Position numbers and translations under genes: made by a program. Shown here in pieces: positions 1-6,426 of a stretch of 8,493 bases of DNA. The first letter of the stretch is position 1. Every line of letters starts with the position of its first letter. Location of the stretch: positions 1 to 8,493 of the forward strand of contig JBBQCI010000120.1 in the NCBI GenBank assembly GCA_038318565.1, written 5' to 3'. This DNA comes from UBA11346 sp038318565 (lineage in GTDB: Bacteria > Planctomycetota > UBA11346). The notes below the pieces were generated by a model. The model was not told the origin of the DNA, ran no database searches, and worked only from the letters and a program-made list of their open reading frames with translations.

Positions 1-247
1 CCGCAGGAGGCACGATCTTTGTACGGGGTCGAGCCCCTTGCCCGAAGGCGTGCTATCCGTCAGCGAGTGCCACCCTGGTCACCCCTCCCGGTATGCCTAC
101 CAGAAAGGCCAGCGGCGACGATTTAGCTCTTACCAGCCCGCGGGAGAAGAGCCCGTGAGCTATCACGAATTGCGAGCAACGCCGCGGTTGGGCGTGGCAT
201 GCTCCCGACAATATTCGTATGTCACACAAATCGTTGAAAAACGTTGA
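1..247. other. Left-edge non-coding region upstream of the first regulator
   Basis: No convincing gene is visible here. Short open frames exist on both strands, but their translations have no recognisable motif. The segment from about 130 to 247 is less GC-rich than the rest of the window, as expected for a promoter region. A small GGGGTCGAGCCCC hairpin lies near 25-37; it has no following T-tract. I cannot tell whether the end of an upstream gene is included. Confidence 0.5.
188..216 (+). promoter_or_regulatory. Possible sigma-70-type promoter for the regulator/hydrolase operon
   Basis: TTGGGC (188-193) is followed after 17 bases by AATATT (211-216). This is a loose match to -35 and -10 boxes with consensus spacing, lying 31 bp before the ATG at 248 in a locally AT-richer stretch. 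It was picked by eye only. No better -35/-10 pair was noticed between 130 and 247. Confidence 0.2.
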
Positions 248-248
248 A
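232..248 (+). repeat. CGTTGAA direct repeat with embedded short inverted repeat at the start of the first regulator
   Basis: CGTTGAA occurs at 232-238 and again at 242-248, ten bases (one helical turn) apart. The second copy runs into the A of the ATG at 248. The same segment also reads CGTT-GAAA-AACG, a four-base inverted repeat at 232-243. Either arrangement could be an operator for autoregulation by the adjacent regulator, or a small mRNA hairpin over the start. It is short enough to be chance. Confidence 0.25.
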
Positions 249-1474
249 TGGTTGATCCCTCGCGCCAACCCCCGTCATTCTCAGCCACCATGCCCTCCCC
301 CGCCTCAGCGAAGCAAGGACTCGGCCTGCCCCCGCGCAGCCGGGCCGCGACCGTCATCAAGCAGTGGATCGGCGCTGGCCGGCTGCCCATCGGCGAGCGC
401 CTGCCCGGTGAGGATCAATTGGGGACCGAGCTCGGCGTGTCGCGCTTCACCGTTCATGTGGCGCTCAAGGATTTGGCTGCGGCCGGCGTGGTGCGCGCGT
501 TCGGCAAGCGCGGATGGATCGTGCCCACCGACTCGACCGCGATCGCCTTGCGCACGGTTTTGGCGCTGAGTCCATACGGCCCAGCCACCAGCTGGCGGGC
601 CGAACCGTGGTCGCAGGCGGCCTGTCACCTTGGGTTAATGTCGGCCGCTGCCGAACACGGAGCGGGCATCCTCTCGGTCGACATCGATCGCCTCGAGCGG
701 ACCCCACTCGAGAACATCCTCGGTCGCCGCTGCGACGCGGTCGCCTGTCTGGCCGATCCGACCGACCAAGCGATGTTCGCCGAGGCCCTGAACCGGGCCG
801 TCGCCCTCGGTCTGCCCGCCGCCGCACTCAGCGATGGCGCGCCACCTGCCGCCTGGGATTCGGCTGGCTGCGATCAGCAGGCCGGGGCCATGCTGCTGGT
901 GCGGCAGCTCGTCGCCCAGGGCCGGCGAAGGATCCTGGTGGTCAGCGAAGGCGAGCCGCGGTTGGCTTGGCAGAGGCGTCGTCTACTCGGCTACGCTGTC
1001 GGAGCAGCGGATGCCGGCCTGTCGACGCCACGGGTGCTGCCGCTGGCGTTGCCAGCGCAGGAGCCGCACGACCTGCGCGTCCGTGTGGTTGAAAGCCACC
1101 TGCGTGAAGCCCTGGCTGCCGATCCCGCGATCGATGCGCTGTGCGCCATGACCGACCGTACCGCCTACCTCTGCGCCGGAGCGCTGCGGCGCATCGGCGT
1201 CGAGGCGCGTGTGCGCGTCGCTGGATATGATGCCATGTACGGCTGCCCTGAAGCGGAGGCCGAGGCGTGGAGTCCGCTGCTGACCATTGATAAGCGCAAC
1301 GCCGAAGTCGGCGCGGCCGTGTTCAGCCTGATCGAGCGGCGCTGGAATGATGCCCAGGCCGAGCGTCGCCATATCGCCATAGCACCGCAGGTGGTCGAGG
1401 TGCCGCCGCGGCACGCGTACGCTGTGACTGTATCTCCTCTCTCTGTCACCAACCTACGGAATCCTAGATCATGA
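248..1474 (+). CDS. GntR-type winged-helix / LacI-type effector chimeric transcription regulator
   Basis: Predicted sugar-responsive DNA-binding regulator of 408 residues. Residues about 31-93 form a GntR-type winged helix, with LPGEDQLGTELGVSRFTVHV (52-71) as the DNA-recognition part. Residues about 103-393 resemble the LacI/periplasmic-binding-protein effector fold, including a VRVAGYDA stretch (302-309) and an LLTIDKR stretch (324-330) where LacI relatives have the strand that contacts the ligand. This is the AraR-like plan, in which a sugar releases or alters DNA binding; the ligand cannot be read from sequence. The ATG at 248 lacks a clear ribosome binding site, and the in-frame ATG at 290 (residue 15) is an equally plausible start. 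The stop overlaps the next gene's start as ATGA, so this regulator and the secreted hydrolase are probably co-transcribed and translationally coupled. The most likely target is its own operon. Confidence 0.88.
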   Translation: MVDPSRQPPSFSATMPSPASAKQGLGLPPRSRAATVIKQWIGAGRLPIGERLPGEDQLGTELGVSRFTVHVALKDLAAAGVVRAFGKRGWIVPTDSTAIALRTVLALSPYGPATSWRAEPWSQAACHLGLMSAAAEHGAGILSVDIDRLERTPLENILGRRCDAVACLADPTDQAMFAEALNRAVALGLPAAALSDGAPPAAWDSAGCDQQAGAMLLVRQLVAQGRRRILVVSEGEPRLAWQRRRLLGYAVGAADAGLSTPRVLPLALPAQEPHDLRVRVVESHLREALAADPAIDALCAMTDRTAYLCAGALRRIGVEARVRVAGYDAMYGCPEAEAEAWSPLLTIDKRNAEVGAAVFSLIERRWNDAQAERRHIAIAPQVVEVPPRHAYAVTVSPLSVTNLRNPRS

Positions 1475-4347
1475 ATCTCCGTCCGCTGCTCGCGCTGCTC
1501 GCTGCCCTCGCCGTCGCTGGCGAACCTCCGGTACCGGTTCTCGTCTCCGCTCTGGCTAGCGACGCGCCTGCGCTGGTCAGTCAGCAGCCGGACACTGCGG
1601 TTGTGACGACGATCACCCTGAACAATCCCGGCAAGGAGCCGCTCGTCCTTGCCGGCGCACGGTGGAAGGCGACGCGCACCCGCGCCCTGCCGCATAGCGC
1701 CAATCCCATGGACATCTGGAAGGTCGACCTCGCTGACGTCGAGGAGCTGGCCACCGGCACCCTTCCCTCCGATTTGCCTGCGGTGGCCGGCGGCGCCAGC
1801 GCGGCCATCACCATCACCTGCACGCCCAAGAAGTTCGCCGCGGTCGCGCTGCTGCTGGAGGTCGCTGGCAGCTGGCAGCGCATCGGCGGTTTTGCGGTGG
1901 TGCCGCCCGCGCTTGCTGACCGCAGCGCCGTACCTTTCATTGCAGGTGGATCGCATCAATTCGAGCGACATCGCGACTTCGCCTGGATGTCCTCGCTCGC
2001 CCGTCTTGGCGTCGGCCTGGTGCGGGTCAACTTCGCTGCGCAGCCAGGCAAGGACGGAGCCCTCGACTGGGCCGACGCCGACGCCGCGGTGGCAGCCTTC
2101 CGCGCCAACGGCCTGCGCGTGATGATGGACTTCGAGACCCCGCCCGGCTGCGACATCCCACGCCTCGGCGGCCAGCCGGTGTGGTACGCCAAGAACAAAG
2201 CCAACTTAATCCCGCGGCGCGAAGCCCTGCCGGTCTTCGAGGCCTATGCCCGTGAGTTCCTCACCCGCTACAAGGATGTGGTGCGCGGCGTATTCTGCCG
2301 CAACGAGCCGTGGGAAGGCGGCTCGATCTCGAACTACCATGCCAGCAACCGCTACTATCGCGACTGGCATGCCGGCCTGTACCGGGCGGCGCAAGCGGCC
2401 GACCCAGGCATCGCCGTGCTGGCCAACGATCAGATCACCAATTTTGAAGACATCTTCCAGGGCGACCCCGTTGCCCTGCGCACAGTGACCTGCACCAGCC
2501 ATCACACCGGTTTCCACGACAACCGCGGAGCCGTGCAGAGCGCTGCTGCCGGCCTGCCGGCCTGGGAGACCGAGGACTGGTCGAGCCACAGCGACAGCTA
2601 CGTCATCGCCAACCTGACGCGCAAACTAGCCGGCGGCTTCGCCACCAGCAATCCGATCGCATCATGCTTCGTCAGCGCAGGGCCGCGCGGCCCGCGCTAT
2701 CCCTCGGCGACCGCCCAGGCGGTGGCGGTGTTCCTGCACCAGACCGCTGGCATGCACTTCGCCCGCGAGGCGTGGACCACGCATCTGCCGCATGCCATCG
2801 CCTTCAGCGGAGGCGCTGACACCCATCGCGTCCTGGTCTTCGGGCGGATCACCGCCTACGGCTACGCGTGGGTCAAGGACGATGGCGACCAGGCCTGGCC
2901 GCAGGTGACCAGCGACGGCGTGTGGCTGCTGCCGGATGATCAGCGCACCCTCACGGCCCAGGACATCAGCGGCAACGATCTGCCCCGCCGCGCGGACGGT
3001 GGCCTCGTCGTGCCGCTGAACGAAGAGCCGGTGTATCTCGCCAGCGCGCGTGGACTCGACGATCTGCTCGCGCGACTGGCGACGGCGCGGGCAGAATACG
3101 CCAAGCCGGCCCTCGCGGTCGGTCTGCTCGACTTCACCCGCCGCCCGGCGACCCATCCGCCGCTGCGCGTGCGCGTGCGCAACCTGCGCAACCACGCCGA
3201 CACGGTCACCATCGTCGCCACGCCACCAACCGGCTGGAGCCTGCGCGAGGCGCAGGTCACGGCCGAACTGGCCGCGGGCGAAGAGCGCGTCTTCGAACTG
3301 CCGATGGCGCAGACGACTGAACGCGGCGGCAACAGCTACCCATTCAGCGTCGCGGTCAGCGCCAGCGGCGGCACCTTCACCGTGCGCGAAGAGCTGCACG
3401 CCTGCATCATTCCCCGTGCCACCATCACGATCGATGGCGACCTCGCCGACTGGCAGGATAAGGCTGTCCCGGTGATGCTGACCGGCGGGGTGGTCCAGCC
3501 GGACGGGCTGGAGACCTATATGTTTCCGTTCAAGGATCTGAAGGCGTCCAACGAGAGTGGCACCTACGCCCGCTTCGCCGCCGCCTGGGACGACGGCTTC
3601 CTCTACCTCATGGCCGAGGTCAACGACGCCACCGCGACCTGCCGGCCGTCGGAAACCAAGGGTATCATGCATCTCATGCACGCGCCCCCGCTGCAGGATC
3701 TGTACTGGCGCCACCCGCAGTTCCGCGGCACCCAGGGCGACGGCCTGAAGTTGGCGATCGACGTCTTCCGCGTCGGGCAGAAGCGCGACGCCTGGATTCC
3801 GCCAGAGTTCCAGCAACGCATCGACACGCGCTATCAGCGCCTGTCCGCCGACTACGAGTTCGACCTCTATCCCGGTGCGGCGCAGGAACTGGTCGAAAGC
3901 TATGAGACGGTGCGTGACCGCTATCTCGCCGCCCTGACAACAGCCAAGGACAAGTCCGCTCTGCGTATGCCCGGTGCTGAAGTGAAGCAGGTCGGTGAAC
4001 CCATCCCCGAGCTCTGGCGGCTGATGGCGCCCGACGTGCCGCGTGGCAACGGCTACCCGTTCCAGGAGCGCAGCGGTGCGCAGCAGGGTCTGGTCGACAA
4101 TGCGCGCCTGGTCATCCGCCGCGAGGGGCGGACCTGGCGTTACGAGGCGGCAATCCCGTGGAGCGAGCTGGCCGAGGTGAAGCCGCAGGTCGGACGTGAG
4201 ATCCGCCTGTCCTGGTACGTGCTCAACGATGGTCGCCGCGCCCTCAGCTGGACTGCCGGTCGCAGTGCCTGCCGCGGTGCCAAGCAGTCCCTGCATCCGA
4301 CCTGGCAGAACAGTGAGGCGATCGAGACAGTGTGGGGGTTCGAGTAG
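1471..4347 (+). CDS. Secreted multi-domain glycoside hydrolase-like protein (clan GH-A-type barrel with C-terminal CBM9-like domain)
   Basis: Likely exported polysaccharide-acting enzyme of 958 residues; substrate unknown. Residues 1-16 look like a signal peptide, with Arg4, a Leu/Ala-rich core and probable cleavage after Ala-Val-Ala (14-16). Residues about 20-150 look like a beta-sandwich. Residues about 155-430 resemble a clan GH-A (beta/alpha)8 barrel: CRNEP (276-280) gives Glu279 as candidate acid/base, and LPAWETEDW (362-370) gives Glu368 (or Glu366) as candidate nucleophile. A small beta domain ends near NEEPVYL (517-523), as in GH39-like enzymes. Residues about 545-645 resemble an NEW3-type beta-sandwich. 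From ITIDGDLADW (652-661) to the end the protein resembles CBM9-like sugar-binding domains, including RYEAAIPWSEL (890-900). The start overlaps the upstream regulator's stop (ATGA); only a weak CGGAA precedes it. The exact GH family is not recognised, and a catalytically inactive binding protein is possible. Confidence 0.8.
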   Translation: MNLRPLLALLAALAVAGEPPVPVLVSALASDAPALVSQQPDTAVVTTITLNNPGKEPLVLAGARWKATRTRALPHSANPMDIWKVDLADVEELATGTLPSDLPAVAGGASAAITITCTPKKFAAVALLLEVAGSWQRIGGFAVVPPALADRSAVPFIAGGSHQFERHRDFAWMSSLARLGVGLVRVNFAAQPGKDGALDWADADAAVAAFRANGLRVMMDFETPPGCDIPRLGGQPVWYAKNKANLIPRREALPVFEAYAREFLTRYKDVVRGVFCRNEPWEGGSISNYHASNRYYRDWHAGLYRAAQAADPGIAVLANDQITNFEDIFQGDPVALRTVTCTSHHTGFHDNRGAVQSAAAGLPAWETEDWSSHSDSYVIANLTRKLAGGFATSNPIASCFVSAGPRGPRYPSATAQAVAVFLHQTAGMHFAREAWTTHLPHAIAFSGGADTHRVLVFGRITAYGYAWVKDDGDQAWPQVTSDGVWLLPDDQRTLTAQDISGNDLPRRADGGLVVPLNEEPVYLASARGLDDLLARLATARAEYAKPALAVGLLDFTRRPATHPPLRVRVRNLRNHADTVTIVATPPTGWSLREAQVTAELAAGEERVFELPMAQTTERGGNSYPFSVAVSASGGTFTVREELHACIIPRATITIDGDLADWQDKAVPVMLTGGVVQPDGLETYMFPFKDLKASNESGTYARFAAAWDDGFLYLMAEVNDATATCRPSETKGIMHLMHAPPLQDLYWRHPQFRGTQGDGLKLAIDVFRVGQKRDAWIPPEFQQRIDTRYQRLSADYEFDLYPGAAQELVESYETVRDRYLAALTTAKDKSALRMPGAEVKQVGEPIPELWRLMAPDVPRGNGYPFQERSGAQQGLVDNARLVIRREGRTWRYEAAIPWSELAEVKPQVGREIRLSWYVLNDGRRALSWTAGRSACRGAKQSLHPTWQNSEAIETVWGFE

Positions 4348-4363
4348 CCGACCGATTCAGAAG

Positions 4364-5458
4364 TCAGACCGCTGCCGCTCCAGAGGCGGTGCGCGGTCCG
4401 CTCGCCTCGTCTGCCCCGGGCGGACCGTGCAGGCGCAGGCGCCTGCCGACTTCGCGCAGGGTCGCAACGTCCTCCAGATGGATCGACCCGTCTGGAAGCG
4501 GACCGACGTTCGCGAGCAGGTTGCAGTTGTGCATGCGGGCATACGCGAGATTGCCCCACAGTTCGTCGGCGGTCTTGTGCCGGGAGTCGGCGACGTAGCC
4601 CCAGCCACGGTCCTGCAGGGTCATGCAGATCTCGTTGTGCTTGATCTTGTTCGTCGCCCACGCCTGCGCCGCCCGCGCCGCCGCCTCTGGCTTCCCGGCG
4701 CTGGCGAAGCGCTCGGCCAGCGAGGCGAAGTGGAACTCGGGCGCGGCGAAGTCCTCATCGCCGGTCGCACCCTGCTTGTAGGACACCAGCGCGCCTGGCC
4801 GCAACGAACGGATGAGGCGATAGGTCGCCTCGATCGGGACCAGATCCGGGCGTTCGTACCACGTTGCAATGAGGTCGAGCCACAGACCGCTCAGCGGCGC
4901 GTCGAGGGCGCAGAGTTCGCGCAAGCAGGCATGCGACCACTCCCAGAAGCGGGCGGGATCATAGGTATCGGCCGCAGCATAACGCGGTTCGGGCTGGGCG
5001 TAGTCGGGCCGGCCCATCGGCAACTGATCGCGGCTGAAGGCGTGCGGGTGCCGCCAGTTGAGCGCATGGGTGAAGTAGGCGAAGAAGCCGAGGCCCTTAC
5101 GCGCGCATTGTCCGGCCATCTCGCGCACCAGATCACGACCACCGTGGCGCATGCTGTTGAACGGCTCCTGCGCTGAATCCCACAGGCAGAAGCCGTCATG
5201 GTGGCAGGCGGTCAGGTTGACGTAGCGCATCCCAGCCTCGCAGGCGAGGTCAGTGATGAGGTCGGCATCGAACGCGGTCGGGGCGAATCCCTCGGCCAGG
5301 CGTTCATACTCGGATACCGGGACACGATCATGGTACATCGTCCATTCGCCCCGCCCACGTTGGGCATAGAGGCCATAATGGATGAACAGTCCGAAATCGG
5401 CCTGGGCGAACCAGGATCTGGTGGCGGCGCGAGGGTTGTAGTCCATACCGGGCATCAT
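4364..5458 (-). CDS. GH29 alpha-L-fucosidase, compact and probably cytoplasmic
   Basis: Predicted to release terminal alpha-L-fucose from oligosaccharides, as GH29 retaining enzymes do. From the ATG at 5458 the protein is 364 residues. Family signatures appear in order: WFAQADFGLFIHYGLYA (16-32), TACHHDGFCLWDS (83-95, with His86-His87), a GLWLD strand carrying the probable nucleophile Asp195, NEICMT...WGY (275-288) with conserved Glu276, and a C-terminal NLLANVGPLPDGSIHLEDV segment (313-331). It ends soon after the barrel, so the C-terminal beta-sandwich found in many GH29 enzymes is absent. No signal peptide or membrane segment is seen. Starts at 5458, 5455 and 5446 are all possible, with a weak TGAG just upstream; the frame is open to 5572, but that extension reads as non-family sequence. 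The gene converges on the hydrolase with a 16 bp gap and diverges from the AraC-type gene, its likely regulator. Fucose specificity rests on family membership alone. Confidence 0.88.
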   Translation of the reverse strand: MMPGMDYNPRAATRSWFAQADFGLFIHYGLYAQRGRGEWTMYHDRVPVSEYERLAEGFAPTAFDADLITDLACEAGMRYVNLTACHHDGFCLWDSAQEPFNSMRHGGRDLVREMAGQCARKGLGFFAYFTHALNWRHPHAFSRDQLPMGRPDYAQPEPRYAAADTYDPARFWEWSHACLRELCALDAPLSGLWLDLIATWYERPDLVPIEATYRLIRSLRPGALVSYKQGATGDEDFAAPEFHFASLAERFASAGKPEAAARAAQAWATNKIKHNEICMTLQDRGWGYVADSRHKTADELWGNLAYARMHNCNLLANVGPLPDGSIHLEDVATLREVGRRLRLHGPPGADEASGPRTASGAAAV

Positions 5459-5478
5459 GCTCAGCGGTTGCGAATATC

Positions 5479-5506
5479 TATGGATCGAGATGCTTCGGAT
5501 ATGGAT
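5479..5506. promoter_or_regulatory. Possible AraC-type operator: TATGGAT direct repeat with 21 bp period
   Basis: TATGGAT occurs at 5479-5485 and 5500-5506, both in the same orientation and exactly 21 bp apart. The stretch lies between the divergent fucosidase and AraC-type genes. Direct half-sites one 21 bp step apart are the classical geometry for AraC-family dimers, as at araI1/I2. Both copies also contain in-frame ATG codons of the AraC-type reading frame, so they could instead be coding if that gene starts at 5480 or earlier. The match outside the seven bases is poor. Confidence 0.3.
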
Positions 5507-5533
5507 AGGACACGCATCGTACGTCGTTCCGTC

Positions 5534-6325
5534 ATGCTTGATGCCGCGCCCAGCGACATGCCACGTATGCACCTATGCCGCATGTCCCAGATCGATTCAT
5601 GGTACGTCGATGACCTCAGTGCCCCGTATTGGCGTTGTTACGTGCCGCTCGACCCGGGTGGCATCATCCTCTTGGACGGCCGCAGCCTGGCCTTGCGACC
5701 TGGCGTTGCCTATCTGGTGGCTCCGGCGACCAGCTTCGACAGCCGCAGCGAGCGGCCGTTCCGCAAGGCCTACCTGCACTTTACCTGGCATCGGCCCGGG
5801 CTGGTTCCGGTTCAAGCCGTACATCACCGGCGAATTGGCCACACGGCTTTCAGAACGGCCATCGCAAGCGGCGATTCCGCCATCTTCGCCGCCACGATGA
5901 TTTCCGTGGCCGGCGGATTGTGCCAGGCCCTGCCCACGACGGCCTTCCGCGCCATGGCTGATCCGGGTCCGCTGGTCCGCCGGGCCCAGGAACTCCTCTC
6001 CGGCGAAGGCGTACCGCCAGGGAACGCGCCTGTGGCACAGGCACTCGGCATCCACGCGCACAGCTTGCTGCGGCTGTTTGCGACTGCGCTGGGTTGCTCG
6101 CCCCAGGCCTGGGCCCGCGAACAGCGACTGGTCCGCGCGGCCGAGATGCTCGGCGGCACGACCTGTCCCATCGAGGCAATCGCCGAGCGCTGCGGCTTCT
6201 GGGACCGCAACCACTTCACCCGCGCCTTCACCCGCCGTTGGCAGTGTCCGCCGGCTGCCTTCCGCAGGCGGGAGCATGGGGTACGGCCGGCGCCGACGGG
6301 AAATATCGGGGCGGTTCGCAGGTAA
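5534..6325 (+). CDS. AraC-family transcription regulator
   Basis: Predicted one-component regulator; from the ATG at 5534 it has 263 residues. Residues about 28-90 look like the cupin-type AraC ligand-binding domain (GGIILLDGRSLALRPGVAYL at 42-61, then KAYLHFTW). Residues about 145-245 form the two helix-turn-helix AraC domain: the first HTH is near 164-186, and the second, near 212-234, carries the canonical GFWDRNHFTRAFTRRW followed by P-x-x-F-R-R. The start is uncertain: in-frame ATGs at 5480, 5501, 5558 and 5567 compete, none with a good ribosome binding site, and 5534 was chosen because it gives a typical family length and leaves promoter space. It diverges from the GH29 fucosidase, the usual arrangement for an AraC activator and its target. 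It probably senses fucose or a fucosylated fragment, but this is inferred from the neighbour. Confidence 0.87.
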   Translation: MLDAAPSDMPRMHLCRMSQIDSWYVDDLSAPYWRCYVPLDPGGIILLDGRSLALRPGVAYLVAPATSFDSRSERPFRKAYLHFTWHRPGLVPVQAVHHRRIGHTAFRTAIASGDSAIFAATMISVAGGLCQALPTTAFRAMADPGPLVRRAQELLSGEGVPPGNAPVAQALGIHAHSLLRLFATALGCSPQAWAREQRLVRAAEMLGGTTCPIEAIAERCGFWDRNHFTRAFTRRWQCPPAAFRRREHGVRPAPTGNIGAVRR

Positions 6326-6426
6326 CCGTGCCGCCAGTAGGATGACCTGGCGACTGTCGCCGAGCGAATGGCTTTACACGAGCCGTTGCTTCGCCCGGCA
6401 GATCGCCCCCTGCGTTTTCGGCCAAC
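6326..6426. other. Convergent intergenic region with a weak hairpin
   Basis: This 101 bp gap separates the ends of two convergent regulator genes. GGCGAC-T-GTCGCC at 6349-6361 is a near-perfect inverted repeat that could form a five-pair stem with a three-base loop, but no T-run follows on either strand. GCAG...CTGC at 6398-6413 followed by GTTTT is another poor candidate for the + strand. Both transcripts need to end near here, yet no strong intrinsic terminator is visible. Confidence 0.3.

Noticed and set aside
25..37. GGGGTCGAGCCCC resembling a tRNA T-arm
   Set aside because: No acceptor, anticodon or D-arm partner can be found around it, so it is only a small hairpin.
38..268. Overlapping open frames on both strands at the left edge (about 70 residues each)
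   Set aside because: Neither shows a recognisable motif, a ribosome binding site or a plausible composition. The region also looks like the promoter of the regulator at 248.
2662..4296. Long 544-codon - strand open frame inside the hydrolase gene
   Set aside because: It is fully antisense to a well-supported secreted enzyme and lacks family motifs. Long antisense frames are expected in such GC-rich coding sequence.
4394..4427. Inverted repeat CGGTCCGC ... GCGGACCG as a possible terminator for the convergent hydrolase and fucosidase genes
   Set aside because: The eight-base arms are real, but the loop is 18 bases, there is no T-run, and it lies within the fucosidase coding end, so termination cannot be claimed.
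4435..4446. Perfect 12-base palindrome GCAGGCGCCTGC
   Set aside because: It lies inside the fucosidase coding sequence, and short GC palindromes of this kind are frequent at this base composition.
4196..5176. 326-codon + strand open frame over the fucosidase
   Set aside because: It is antisense to GH29 signature motifs, and its own translation has no recognisable domain.
5198..5533. N-terminal extension of the AraC-type frame upstream of 5534
   Set aside because: Most of this extension is antisense to the fucosidase N-terminal motifs and would give an unusual 375-residue protein.
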